Below, piece by piece: positions 34,589 through 43,626 of a DNA stretch of 64,000 nucleotides (positions within the stretch are counted from its first letter, which is position 1; each line of letters begins with the position of its first letter). This DNA comes from Streptomyces puniciscabiei (GTDB lineage: Bacteria; Actinomycetota; Actinomycetes; Streptomycetales; Streptomycetaceae): NCBI RefSeq assembly GCF_006715785.1, contig NZ_VFNX01000001.1, forward strand, positions 6,180,001 to 6,244,000, given 5' to 3'. The translations under genes and the position numbers were made by a program. The notes under the pieces are model-generated. The model had not been told where the DNA came from, did no database searches, and was given only the letters and a program-made list of their open reading frames with translations.

Positions 34589-34996
34589 CTAGTCCAGACG
34601 GGGAATTTCGATGGCCGGGCAGCGGTCCATCACCATGTCGACGCCCGCCGCCCGGGTCCGCTCGTAGGCCCCCTCGTCCATAACCCCGAGCTGGAACCAG
34701 ACCGCCCGCGCACCCTTGACCACGGCCTCGTCGGCCACGGCGCCGGCCAGCTCGCTGTTGACGAAGACGTCGACCACGTCGACCTCGAAGGGGATGTCCG
34801 CGAGGGAGGCGTAGCCCTGCTCTCCGTGGACGGTCTCGGCCTTGGGATGCACCGGCACGATCCGCTTGCCGAACCGCTGCAGCACCTGCGCCACCCCGTA
34901 CGCGGCCCGGCTCCGGTTGCTGGACAGACCGACCACCGCCCAGGTGTCGCCCAGCTCGGTCAGGATCCTGCGGATCGTCGCCTCGTCGCCGTACAC
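34589..34996 (-). CDS. CoA-binding (YccU-type) Rossmann protein
   Basis: A 135-aa single-domain protein. The GTG at 34996 has GAGGAGG five bases before it, which outweighs the longer frame to 35101. It shows the CoA-binding domain pattern TWAVVGLSSNRSRAAYGVAQVLQRFG, then VDVVDVFVNSE and ARAVWFQLGVMDE. These small proteins bind CoA-like nucleotides; their role is unclear. The gene lies upstream of the permease in the same direction. Confidence 0.85.
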   Translation of the reverse strand: MYGDEATIRRILTELGDTWAVVGLSSNRSRAAYGVAQVLQRFGKRIVPVHPKAETVHGEQGYASLADIPFEVDVVDVFVNSELAGAVADEAVVKGARAVWFQLGVMDEGAYERTRAAGVDMVMDRCPAIEIPRLD

Positions 34997-35102
34997 GGCC
35001 GCCTCCTCGGGGCTGCGGGAAACCGTTTCCCTGGGCAACAGCACCCTACGGGTCCGGATTCCCGGCCCGCCACCTCGCCACCACGGCCGGAATCGGTACA
35101 AG

Positions 35103-36143
35103 ATGCCTGCGCACGGCGGCCCGCCCGCCTACGCTCAGCCCGTGCTGCGCATCCTCGACGCCCGAACCGGCGAGCCCGTCCCCGCCGCGCCCTCCCGCCG
35201 CGGTCTGACCCGCATCGAGGCCCATGTCTCCGGCCCCGACCCGACGGCCCTGCGCGTGCTCCTCACCGCCGACCTCCTGGTCCGCGCCCTGGAACTGGGC
35301 GGCACACCGGTCTGGGCGGCCCTCGCCGCATCCCACCGCCCCGCCGAACTCCGCACCGCCGCGACCACCCTGTCCATCCGCCCCTTCGAGGACGCCCGCG
35401 ACCTCCCCTCGGGCCTGGGGGAGGCCCAGGTGATCCACGTGACCGCCGAGACCCCGGACGCCTCCGGCGCGGGCCCGGTGGTCCGGGTGGCACCGGTGGA
35501 GTGGACGGGGGAGGCGACGGGCGGCCCGTCCGCGGTCCGGCCCCTCCGCGACCGCGCTCCCGGCTCGGTCTCGGAGCCAGCTCCCGCCCCTGCCCCCGAG
35601 CCCGCGCCCGGCCCTCCTGCGGAGCCGGCTTCTGGCGCGGTCTCGGAGCCTGCGCCCGCCTCCGCCCCCGGGCCGGCGCCTGACTCTGCTGCGGAGTCGG
35701 CTCCTGCCGGCGGCCCCGAGTCCGCTTCTGGCGCTGTCTCCGAGCCTGCGCCCGCTCACGCTCCCGGGCCCGCCGCTCCTCCTCCGCTCGCGGTGCTTCT
35801 CGCTGACCCCTGCGCGCTTCGGCTGGCCGTGCTGTCCGTGCCGCGCGGTGAGCCGGTTCGGCTGGACTCCGCCGTGCTGGAGGAGGCCGCCGGGCGGCTG
35901 GCCGGGTGGCGGCGGGCCGTGGCCGGGTGGGCGCGGCAGCCCTCGCGGCCCGTGCCCGACGAGGTGCGGGCGCGGTTGCGCTCCGCGTGGGAGGACGACC
36001 TGGACCTGCCCGGAGTGCTGGAGGTGCTGCGGGCCGTGGAGAGCGCCCCGGATCTCCCCGACGGCGCCCGCTTCGAGACGTACGTCTACGCCGACCGTCT
36101 GCTGGCCCTCGACCTCGCCCGCGACCTGGGGAGCCCCGCGTGA
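35103..36143 (+). CDS. Cysteinyl-tRNA-synthetase-derived protein lacking the catalytic core
   Basis: A 346-aa protein of uncertain start (ATG 35103 or GTG 35142). Residues about 14-70 resemble the first strand and helix of cysteinyl-tRNA synthetase/MshC (VLRILDARTGEPV, then VSGPDPTALRVLLTADLLVRALELGG) but the HIGH box is deleted. A Pro/Ala/Glu/Ser linker of repeated SEPAPA units (about 155-220) replaces the rest of the Rossmann core and the KMSKS loop. The C-terminal 110 residues (LRLAVLSVPRGEPVRLDS, SAWEDDLDLPGVLEVLRA) resemble the helical region after KMSKS. I infer a non-catalytic relative. It overlaps sixA by 4 bp. Confidence 0.65.
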   Translation: MPAHGGPPAYAQPVLRILDARTGEPVPAAPSRRGLTRIEAHVSGPDPTALRVLLTADLLVRALELGGTPVWAALAASHRPAELRTAATTLSIRPFEDARDLPSGLGEAQVIHVTAETPDASGAGPVVRVAPVEWTGEATGGPSAVRPLRDRAPGSVSEPAPAPAPEPAPGPPAEPASGAVSEPAPASAPGPAPDSAAESAPAGGPESASGAVSEPAPAHAPGPAAPPPLAVLLADPCALRLAVLSVPRGEPVRLDSAVLEEAAGRLAGWRRAVAGWARQPSRPVPDEVRARLRSAWEDDLDLPGVLEVLRAVESAPDLPDGARFETYVYADRLLALDLARDLGSPA

Positions 36144-36682
36144 TCGCGCGGGCGGGCACGGGCCCGCTGCGCCGGCTGGTGGTGCTGCGGCACGCCAAGT
36201 CCGCCTGGCCCGAGGGCGTCGAGGACCACCGCAGGCCGCTCGCACCGCGCGGCCTCCGCGACGCCCCGGCCGCCGGGCGCGCCCTCGCCGAGGCCGACTG
36301 CCTGCCCGACCTCGCCCTGTGCTCCACGGCCGTACGCGCCCGCCGCACCTGGGAGCTGGCCTCCGCCGAGTGGGGCACTCCGCCGCCGGTGCGCTACGAC
36401 CGGCGCCTGTACGGGGCCGGAGTGCAGGAGCTGCTGGACGTGATCCGCGAGACGCCGCCCGAGGTCGAGACGCTGCTGCTGGTCGGGCACAATCCCGGTC
36501 TCGAGGAGCTGGTCCTGGAGCTGGCGCGGGACGGTCTCGACGACACGCTGGAGCGGGTGCGGACGAAGTTCCCCACGTCCGCGATCGCCGTCCTCGCCTG
36601 GCGCGGCACCGGCTGGCCGGCCCTCGGCCCCGGCGCGGCCCTCCTGACCTCGCTGGTCGTGGCACGCGGGAGGAAGAAGTAG
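36140..36682 (+). CDS. sixA: SixA-like phosphohistidine phosphatase
   Basis: A 180-aa histidine phosphatase superfamily protein from the GTG in the GTGA overlap. RHAKS near residue 18 is the signature with the nucleophilic histidine, and LLVGHNPGLEEL near residue 113 carries the second conserved histidine. SixA removes phosphate from histidines of phosphotransfer proteins. Which protein it acts on here is unknown. It is coupled to the synthetase-like gene. Confidence 0.85.
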   Translation: MIARAGTGPLRRLVVLRHAKSAWPEGVEDHRRPLAPRGLRDAPAAGRALAEADCLPDLALCSTAVRARRTWELASAEWGTPPPVRYDRRLYGAGVQELLDVIRETPPEVETLLLVGHNPGLEELVLELARDGLDDTLERVRTKFPTSAIAVLAWRGTGWPALGPGAALLTSLVVARGRKK

Positions 36683-36732
36683 CCCCATGCGCGCGTGAGC
36701 CGGCACTCCCGGGCACCGCATAGGCTGACGGG

Positions 36733-37359
36733 ATGCAGGACGAGTACCGCACAGTCGCCCACGCGGGCGTGCACGAGACCGAGGTCAACCGCTCCCGCTT
36801 CCTGTGCGCCCTCGCCCCGGCCGCCACCGAAGAGGAGGCGCAGGACTTCGTCGCCTCCGTGCGCAAGGAGCACGCCGACGCCACCCACAACTGCTGGGCG
36901 TATGTCATCGGAGCGGACGCCTCCGTGCAGAAGGCCAGCGACGACGGTGAGCCGGGCGGCACCGCCGGTGTCCCCATGCTGCAGATGCTGCTGCGCCGTG
37001 AGATGCGCTACGTCGTCGCGGTCGTCACCCGCTACTACGGCGGCGTCAAGCTCGGCGCCGGCGGACTCATCCGGGCCTACGGCGGCGCGGTCGGCGAGGC
37101 CCTCGACGCCCTCGGCACCCTCACCCGGCGCCGCTTCCGGCTGGCCACGGTGACCGTCGACCACCAGCGCGCCGGCAAGGTCCAGAACGACCTGCGCGCC
37201 ATCGGACGCGAGGTGCGGGACGTCCGCTACGGCGAGGCGGTCACCATCGAGATCGGTCTGCCGGACGCCGACGTGGACGCGTTCCGTGCCTGGCTGGCCG
37301 ATGCGACGGCGGGCACGGCGGTGTTCGAACTCGGCGGCGAGGCCTACGGAGATGCCTGA
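36733..37359 (+). CDS. YigZ/IMPACT family protein
   Basis: A 208-aa protein with the N-terminal UPF0029 domain (SRFLCALAPAATEEEAQDF, CWAYVIG, SDDGEPGGTAG, RYYGGVKLGAGGLIRAY) and a smaller C-terminal ferredoxin-like domain from about residue 135. Eukaryotic IMPACT regulates Gcn2; the bacterial role is uncertain. It is transcribed alone. Confidence 0.9.
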   Translation: MQDEYRTVAHAGVHETEVNRSRFLCALAPAATEEEAQDFVASVRKEHADATHNCWAYVIGADASVQKASDDGEPGGTAGVPMLQMLLRREMRYVVAVVTRYYGGVKLGAGGLIRAYGGAVGEALDALGTLTRRRFRLATVTVDHQRAGKVQNDLRAIGREVRDVRYGEAVTIEIGLPDADVDAFRAWLADATAGTAVFELGGEAYGDA

Positions 37360-37393
37360 CAATCTTTAACAAATCGGGCATATATCGGCAAAG

Positions 37394-37422
37394 TTGACCG
37401 GCTGAGCTCGGGTCGATACGGG
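37394..37422 (+). promoter_or_regulatory. Candidate promoter of sbcDC
   Basis: TTGACC (37394-37399) is followed after 17 bases by TACGGG, a weak -10. It lies about 45 bases before the sbcD start in an AT-rich gap. Confidence 0.3.
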
Positions 37423-37467
37423 AGTAAGCGCCCGTGATGTCAGACCCGGCCGTTAGTCTCGGGGATC

Positions 37468-38631
37468 ATGAGACTCCTGCACACGTCCGACTGGCATCTC
37501 GGCCGGGCCTTCCACCGGGTGAACATGCTCGGGGCCCAGGCCGGGTTCATCGGTCACCTCGTCACCACCGCGCGCGAGCGCGAGGTGGACGCGGTGGTCG
37601 TGTCGGGCGATGTGTACGACCGCGCGGTGCCCCCGCTCGCCGCGGTCGAGCTGTTCGACGACGCCCTGCACCGCCTCGCGGACCTCGGCGTGCCCACGGT
37701 GATGATCTCCGGCAACCACGACTCGGCCCGCCGCCTCGGCGTCGGCGCCGGGCTCATCGACCGCGCCGGCATCCACCTGCGCACCGAGCCGTCGGCCGTC
37801 GGCACCCCGGTCGTGCTGAGCGATGCGCACGGGGACGTCGCGTTCTACGGGCTGCCCTATCTCGAACCCGCCCTGGTGAAGGACGAGTTCGCGGTGGAGA
37901 AGGCCGGCCACGAGGCCGTACTGTCCGCCGCGATGGACCGCGTCCGCGCCGACCTCGCCACCCGCGCGCCGGGCACCCGCTCGGTCGTCCTCGCCCACGC
38001 CTTCGTCACCGGCGGCCAGGCCAGCGACAGCGAGCGGGACATCACCGTCGGCGGGGTCGCCGCCGTACCGGCCGGGGTCTTCGACGGCGTCGACTATGTG
38101 GCGCTCGGCCATCTGCACGGCTGCCAGACCATCACCGAGCGCGTGCGCTACCCGGGCTCCCCGCTCGCCTACTCCTTCTCGGAGGCCGGCCACCGCAAGA
38201 GCATGTGGCTGGTCGACCTCGACGGCGACGGCTCCGTCACCGCCGAGCGCGTCGACTGCCCGGTGCCGCGCCCGCTGGCCCGTATCAGGGGCACCCTGGA
38301 CGGCCTCCTCGCCGACCCGGCGCTGGCCCGTCACGAGGAGGCCTGGGTCGAGGCCACCCTCACCGACGCGGTCCGCCCCGCCGATCCCATGGCCCGGCTC
38401 ACCGAGCGCTTCCCGCACACCCTCAGCCTCGCCTTCGCCCCCGAGCGCGCCCCGGACGACCCCCAGGTCTCGTACGCCCGGCGCCTCGCGGGCCGCAGCG
38501 ACCAGCAGATCGCCCAGGACTTCGTCGCCCACGTACGCGGCGCCGGGCCCGACGAACGGGAGGCGGCCGTCCTGGGCGAGGCCTTCGACGCCGTGCGCGC
38601 CGACGCCGCCGTACGGGAGGTGGCCCGGTGA
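37468..38631 (+). CDS. sbcD: Exonuclease SbcD subunit
   Basis: A 387-aa calcineurin-like nuclease subunit. The metal-binding motifs appear in order: DWHLG (about 8), GDVYD (about 48), GNHD (about 81), LAHAF and GHLH (about 213). With SbcC it forms the Mre11-Rad50-type complex that processes hairpins and blocked DNA ends. It overlaps sbcC by 4 bp, fitting a fixed subunit ratio. Confidence 0.93.
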   Translation: MRLLHTSDWHLGRAFHRVNMLGAQAGFIGHLVTTAREREVDAVVVSGDVYDRAVPPLAAVELFDDALHRLADLGVPTVMISGNHDSARRLGVGAGLIDRAGIHLRTEPSAVGTPVVLSDAHGDVAFYGLPYLEPALVKDEFAVEKAGHEAVLSAAMDRVRADLATRAPGTRSVVLAHAFVTGGQASDSERDITVGGVAAVPAGVFDGVDYVALGHLHGCQTITERVRYPGSPLAYSFSEAGHRKSMWLVDLDGDGSVTAERVDCPVPRPLARIRGTLDGLLADPALARHEEAWVEATLTDAVRPADPMARLTERFPHTLSLAFAPERAPDDPQVSYARRLAGRSDQQIAQDFVAHVRGAGPDEREAAVLGEAFDAVRADAAVREVAR

Positions 38632-41618
38632 GGCTGCACCGCCTCGACATCACCGCCTTCGGGCCGTTCGGCGGCTCCCAGAGCGTCGACTTCGACGCCC
38701 TGTCCGCCGCCGGACTGTTCCTGCTGCACGGCCCCACCGGCGCCGGCAAGACCTCCGTCCTGGACGCCGTCTGCTACGCCCTGTACGGCTCCGTCCCCGG
38801 CGCCCGGCAGAGCGGCCAGGGCATGAACCTGCGCAGCGACCACGCCGAGCCGCCCCTGCGCACCGAGGTCCGCCTCGACCTCACCGTCGCCGGGCGCCGC
38901 CTCGAGATCACCCGGCAGCCGCCCTGGGAGCGGCCCAAACTGCGCGGCACCGGCACGACCGTCGACAAGGCCCAGACCTGGCTGCGGGAGTACGACGGCG
39001 CGGCCGGCGTCTGGAAGGACCGCAGCCGTTCCCACCAGGAGATCGGCGAGGAGATCACCCAGCTGCTCGGCATGAGCCGCGAGCAGTTCTGCCAGGTCGT
39101 GCTGCTGCCCCAGGGCGACTTCGCGCGCTTCCTGCGCGCCGACGCCGAGGCCCGCGGCCGGCTGCTGGGCCGGCTCTTCGACACCCAGCGCTTCGCCGAC
39201 GTCGAAAAGCGCCTCGCCGAGCGTCGCCGCGCCACCGAGGCACGCGTGCGTGAGGGCGACGCGGCGCTGCTCGCCGACGCCCACCGCATGCAGCAGGAGG
39301 CCGGCGACGCCATGGAGCTGCCCGAGCTCGCCCCCGGCGAACCGGGGCTGGCCGACGCCGTGCTCGGGGCCGCCGCCGTCGCGCGCGCCACCGCCCGTGA
39401 ACGCCTCACCGTCGCCCACTGCCGCCTCACCGCCGCCGAGTCCGCCCACGCCGCCACCCGGCGCGCCCTGGACGACGTACGTGAACTAGCCCGTCTGCAG
39501 AGGCGGTTCGCCGAGGCCCGGCAGCGCGCCGAGCGGCTCCAGGCACGGGCGGGCGCCCACCAGGAGGCCCAGCGGCGCATGGAGCGGTCCCGCAAGGCGG
39601 AGGCGGTCGCGCCCGCGCTGGAGCTGCGCGAGGCCGCCGAGGAGGAGCACCGCAGAGCCGCCGCGTCCGAGGCACGCGCGCGCGGCCTGCTCCCCGACTC
39701 CCACGCCGACGCGGGCGCGGGCGGGCTCGCCGCCGCCGCCCGCCGGGCCGCCGAGGAGCTGGGCGGCCTGGACGCGGCCCGGCGCGCCGAGCGGCGGCTC
39801 GCCGAGCTGGCCGAGGAGCGGTCCGGACTCGACCGCCAGGAGCGCGCCGACGAGGACGTGCTCCGCGAGGCCGAGGCCTGGCTCGCCGACTGGGCCGCCA
39901 CCCGCGCGGCGCTGCAGTCCCGCGTCGACTCCGCCCAGGAGGCCGCCACCCGCGCCGAACAGCTCGCCGTGCAGCGGGAACCGATGCGTGGCCGCCTCGA
40001 CGCGGCCCGCACCCGGGACCAGCTGGCCGCCGACCTGGAGGACGCACAGCACCGGGCACACGCCTCCGACCAGCGCGCCCTGGACGCCCGCGCCCACTGG
40101 CTCGACCTCAAGGAACAGCGCCTGAACGGCATCGCCGCCGAACTGGCCGCCCACCTCACCGATGGCGAACCCTGCGCCGTCTGCGGGGCCACCGAACACC
40201 CGGCGCCGGCCCGCAAGGTCGCCGGACACGTCGACCGCGAGACCGAGGAGCGGGCGCACCAGGCCTGGCAGCAGGCCGAGGCCCGGCACGCCGAGGACGA
40301 GCGGCGGCTCGGACTGGTTCGCGAGGCCCTGGCCGCCGCCACCGCCGAGGCCGGCGACACGCCCACCGGCCAACTCGAAGAAGACATAACCGAGTTGGAG
40401 CAGGAGTACGCTCGCGCCCGCCGCGACGCCTCCGCGCTGCACGCCGCCCACGAGGAGCTGCGGCGCGCCGAGCACGAGCGCGAGCGGCGCCTGGCCGACC
40501 GTCAGCAGGCCGCCGTACGGGCCGCCTCCCGGCTCACCCGACGCGAGACCCTGGAGCGCGAACAGTCCCAGCTGGAAGCCGAGTTGACCAAGGCTCGCGG
40601 CGGATCCGGCAGCGTGGCCGCCCGTGCCGCGCAGCTGGAGCGGCAGGTGGCGCTGCTCACCGACGCCGCCGACGCCGTACGCGCCGCCGAGGACGCCGCC
40701 CAGCGACTGAAGGACGCCGACGCCCGCCTGGCCGACGCCGCCTACCGGGCCGGTTTCGACACCCCGCTGGCCGCGGTCGCCGCCCTGCTGGACCCCGCCG
40801 CCCACCGCGAGCTGCAGCACCGTCTGGACGCCTGGCAGACGGAGGAGGCCGCCGTACGCGCGGTGCTGGCGGAGGCCGACACCGTGGCCGCCGCCCAGCG
40901 CCCGCCCGCCGACCCGGCCACGGCCGAACGCGCGGCCGCCGCGGCCGAACACCGGCTGCGCGAGGCGGCGTCCGCGCGCGACGCGGCGGCCCGCTGCAGC
41001 GCCGAACTGGACCGCCTCTCCGCGCGCGCCACCGAGGCCGTACGCCGGCTCGCCCCGCTCCGTGAGGAGTACGACCGGGTCGCCCGCCTCGCCGCCCTCA
41101 CCGCCGGCACCTCCGCCGACAACGAACGCAAGATGCGCCTGGAGTCGTATGTGCTCGCGGCCCGTCTGGAGCAGGTCGCCGCCGCCGCGACCGCGCGTCT
41201 GCAGCGCATGTCCTCGGGCCGCTACACCCTCGTCCACTCCGACGACCGCACCGGGCGCGGCCGCAGCGGGCTGGGACTGCACGTGGTCGACGCCTGGACC
41301 GGGCGCGAACGCGACACCGCCACGCTGTCCGGCGGCGAGACCTTCTTCGCCTCGCTCGCCCTCGCCCTCGGCCTCGCGGACGTCGTCACCGCCGAGGCCG
41401 GCGGCGTCCGGCTCGACACGTTGTTCATCGACGAGGGCTTCGGCAGCCTCGACGACCAGACCCTGGACGAGGTCCTCGACGTCCTCGACTCCCTGCGGGA
41501 GCGGGACCGCAGCGTGGGCATCGTCAGCCACGTCCCCGACCTGCGGCGGCGCATCCATGCCCAGCTGGAGGTGGTCAAGGGCAGAACGGGGTCGGTGCTG
41601 CGGCAGCGGGGCGTCTGA
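38628..41618 (+). CDS. sbcC: Exonuclease SbcC subunit (Rad50-like ATPase)
   Basis: A 996-aa SMC-like ATPase from the GTG in the overlap with sbcD. Walker A GPTGAGKTS is near residue 34. A long coiled coil is interrupted by the zinc hook CAVCGATEHP near residue 515. The ABC signature LSGGETFFASLALALGLADV is near residue 903, followed by Walker B LFIDEGFGSLDD. It ends in LRQRGV. A 13-bp copy of its last codons reappears 960 bases downstream. Confidence 0.93.
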   Translation: MRLHRLDITAFGPFGGSQSVDFDALSAAGLFLLHGPTGAGKTSVLDAVCYALYGSVPGARQSGQGMNLRSDHAEPPLRTEVRLDLTVAGRRLEITRQPPWERPKLRGTGTTVDKAQTWLREYDGAAGVWKDRSRSHQEIGEEITQLLGMSREQFCQVVLLPQGDFARFLRADAEARGRLLGRLFDTQRFADVEKRLAERRRATEARVREGDAALLADAHRMQQEAGDAMELPELAPGEPGLADAVLGAAAVARATARERLTVAHCRLTAAESAHAATRRALDDVRELARLQRRFAEARQRAERLQARAGAHQEAQRRMERSRKAEAVAPALELREAAEEEHRRAAASEARARGLLPDSHADAGAGGLAAAARRAAEELGGLDAARRAERRLAELAEERSGLDRQERADEDVLREAEAWLADWAATRAALQSRVDSAQEAATRAEQLAVQREPMRGRLDAARTRDQLAADLEDAQHRAHASDQRALDARAHWLDLKEQRLNGIAAELAAHLTDGEPCAVCGATEHPAPARKVAGHVDRETEERAHQAWQQAEARHAEDERRLGLVREALAAATAEAGDTPTGQLEEDITELEQEYARARRDASALHAAHEELRRAEHERERRLADRQQAAVRAASRLTRRETLEREQSQLEAELTKARGGSGSVAARAAQLERQVALLTDAADAVRAAEDAAQRLKDADARLADAAYRAGFDTPLAAVAALLDPAAHRELQHRLDAWQTEEAAVRAVLAEADTVAAAQRPPADPATAERAAAAAEHRLREAASARDAAARCSAELDRLSARATEAVRRLAPLREEYDRVARLAALTAGTSADNERKMRLESYVLAARLEQVAAAATARLQRMSSGRYTLVHSDDRTGRGRSGLGLHVVDAWTGRERDTATLSGGETFFASLALALGLADVVTAEAGGVRLDTLFIDEGFGSLDDQTLDEVLDVLDSLRERDRSVGIVSHVPDLRRRIHAQLEVVKGRTGSVLRQRGV

Positions 41619-42571
41619 CGGCTCGCGAACCGGCACCTGGCGGCCGACGCATTGCCGCCAGTATGGACGGATTTGTTACCTGCCTTTCCGTCTCCTTCCT
41701 TGATCGTCCTTGGCATTCTGTCCCCCGCCTGCCCCCGGGACCAGGCGTCACGCGAGTCGGGCCTGGGGCGTGCCCGCAGCCGCAGGTAGCGAATGGCGGA
41801 GGATTTGATTGACGACCGCTTCGAGTTCGCGATGTCTGGGGGATCGCACGCATCGAGCTCCGCCGACGGCTTGCGGCCAGGCGATGCGGTCGCGACGGCG
41901 GTGACGAGCACTAGGACCATGAGGAGCCAGACGCGGCGACTAGCCGGTCACCCCGGACTCAAGTCGGGGGCGTGCCGGGCCTCGTACTCCAGCACCGCCC
42001 GCGCCAGCCGTGCCGCTGCCTGTGCCGGCGAACACCTCCGCCCCAAACCCCATGGGTCCGCTTTGCAGTACCGATGGGAGATCGTCACGTGGGTCCCGTG
42101 TGTCCGCGCCATCTTTCGCGATGGCCGTGATGTGGTCCACCTGGGGCGCCCGCGGGTGCGCGCGGGTTGGCCTCGCGCGGCACGGGCGTCAGGCAGTGTG
42201 GCGCCGGTGGTGGCGGAGCCCAGTGCAGTTCCGAGACGGAAGCGGTGGATCACCAGCAGTTCCGCTGTGAGCTGGGCTGAAGCCGTTTGCCAGGTGCGAA
42301 GCAAGACGGTGAGTTGGTAGGCGATCCAGGCCAGGGCGGCGATGCCGAAGCCCATGAGGATCTTTGGCCCCGAACCAGTAGCGAGGGCAGTAAGAGCACG
42401 CACGGGATCGCCGGCAGCCACCGCTGCCGAGAACCGCGGGCTCTTCGGGCCCGGGCACCGCGCCGCGGCGAGGCAGCAGGCCTGTGCTGGACCGACCGCC
42501 GCCAACGCACCCCTTGACCTGGTATCACCCCAGTCCACGACGAAGAAGGACTACGCGTTGCGGCAGCGGGG
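41599..42571. repeat. 13-bp direct repeat of the sbcC 3' end bounding a gene-poor segment
   Basis: TGCGGCAGCGGGG occurs at 41599-41611 in the last codons of sbcC and again at 42559-42571, exactly 960 bases later. The second copy sits in a frame ending ALRQRGG-stop, like the LRQRGV-stop of sbcC. Between them is about 950 bases without a convincing intact gene. On the minus strand there are broken pieces: a hydrophobic helix (GFGIAALAWIAYQLTVLL), an amphipathic tail (ARLARAVLEYEARHAP) ending at 41948, and a signal-like MVLVLVTAVATASP. The layout resembles the scar of an integrated element but could be chance. Confidence 0.35.
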
Positions 42572-42583
42572 TGGCTGACCGGG

Positions 42584-43030
42584 TCAGTGGCCCAGTGCGC
42601 GCCGGGGCAGCGGCGAGGAGTACACCACGCTGGTGGTCACCGAGCCGAGCGCGCCGATCTTCCCGGAGACCTCCTCCAGGTGTGCCATGGACCGGGTGGC
42701 GACCTTGATGACGAAGCAGTCGTCGCCGGTCACATGGTGCGCCTCCAGGATCTCGGGCGTCGCGGCCACCAGGTCGTGGAACGGCTTGTAGTTGCCGTTG
42801 GGATAGCGCAGCCGTACGAACGCCAGGATCGGCAGTCCGAGCCGCTCGGGGTCCACGACCGCCGCGTACCCCTGGATCACGCCCGCCTCCTCCAGCCGGC
42901 GGACCCGTTCGGTGACGGCACTCGGCGACATGGAGACGGCCCGCGCCAACTCGGCGTAGCTGGCGCGCCCCTCCCGTTGGAGGACTTCGAGAATGCGCCA
43001 GTCGGTGGCGTCCGGGGAATGCGCGGTCAC
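42584..43030 (-). CDS. Lrp/AsnC-family regulator divergent from rhodanese
   Basis: A 148-aa regulator from GTG 43030. The N-terminal winged helix-turn-helix runs DWRILEVLQREGRASYAELA to SPSAVTERVRRLEEAGVI. The C-terminal RAM domain has GNYKPFHDLVAATPEILEAHHVTGDDCFVIKV. Lrp-type proteins bind amino acids. It is divergent from a rhodanese gene with 93 bases between, so direct control is likely. Confidence 0.9.
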   Translation of the reverse strand: MTAHSPDATDWRILEVLQREGRASYAELARAVSMSPSAVTERVRRLEEAGVIQGYAAVVDPERLGLPILAFVRLRYPNGNYKPFHDLVAATPEILEAHHVTGDDCFVIKVATRSMAHLEEVSGKIGALGSVTTSVVYSSPLPRRALGH

Positions 43031-43123
43031 CCCGGATGGATAGCAGGGAAATCCCGGCGTGGACAAGGGGGAGCCGTGGATTCCCCCTTCATGGGGCGGG
43101 CTCCGGATCGTAGATTTCCAGTC

Positions 43124-43600
43124 ATGATCACCAAGACCTCCGAGAACCCCGTCCTGCGGGTCGCCCCCACCGCTCCCGCCGAGGCGGCGGCCTACTTCCG
43201 GGCGAGCCTGGCCTTCCACGCCGACGTCTCCGACGTGGCCGCCGCGCTCGCGGCCGGCGGCGACCCCGGCTTCGTCGTCGTGGACTCCCGCTCGACCGAG
43301 TCCTGGGACCAGGGACACATCCCCGGCGCCGTCCACCTGCCCACCGCGCTCATCCCCGAGCAGGCCGAGCAACTCCTGGACAGGTCCGTGCCGGTGGTGA
43401 CGTACTGCTGGGGCCCGGGCTGCAACGGCGCCACCCGCGCCGCCCTCGCCCTCGCCGAACTCGGCTACCAGGTCAAGGAGATGCTCGGCGGCTTCGAGTA
43501 CTGGGCGCGCGAGGGCTTCGCCTACGAGACCTGGCAGGGAAGCGAACAGCGCGACGCCGACCCGCTGACCGCCCCCGTCCAAGGCGAGTGCGGCTGTTGA
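43124..43600 (+). CDS. Single-domain rhodanese-like sulfurtransferase
   Basis: A 158-aa protein from ATG 43124. The rhodanese fold shows VVVDSRSTESWDQGHIPGA near residue 50 and an active-site loop starting at Cys in YCWGPGCNGATRA near residue 91. It moves sulfane sulfur. A -10-like TAGATT at 43111-43116 is only eight bases before the ATG, so the message may be leaderless. Confidence 0.88.
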   Translation: MITKTSENPVLRVAPTAPAEAAAYFRASLAFHADVSDVAAALAAGGDPGFVVVDSRSTESWDQGHIPGAVHLPTALIPEQAEQLLDRSVPVVTYCWGPGCNGATRAALALAELGYQVKEMLGGFEYWAREGFAYETWQGSEQRDADPLTAPVQGECGC

Positions 43601-43626
43601 TCGACACCCGTGTAGGTTCTCTGCCC

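Noticed and set aside
41948..42538. A 196-codon minus-strand gene behind sbcC
   Set aside because: Only short pieces look protein-like and they do not form one domain. No ribosome binding site or family is evident, so I describe the region as decayed sequence.
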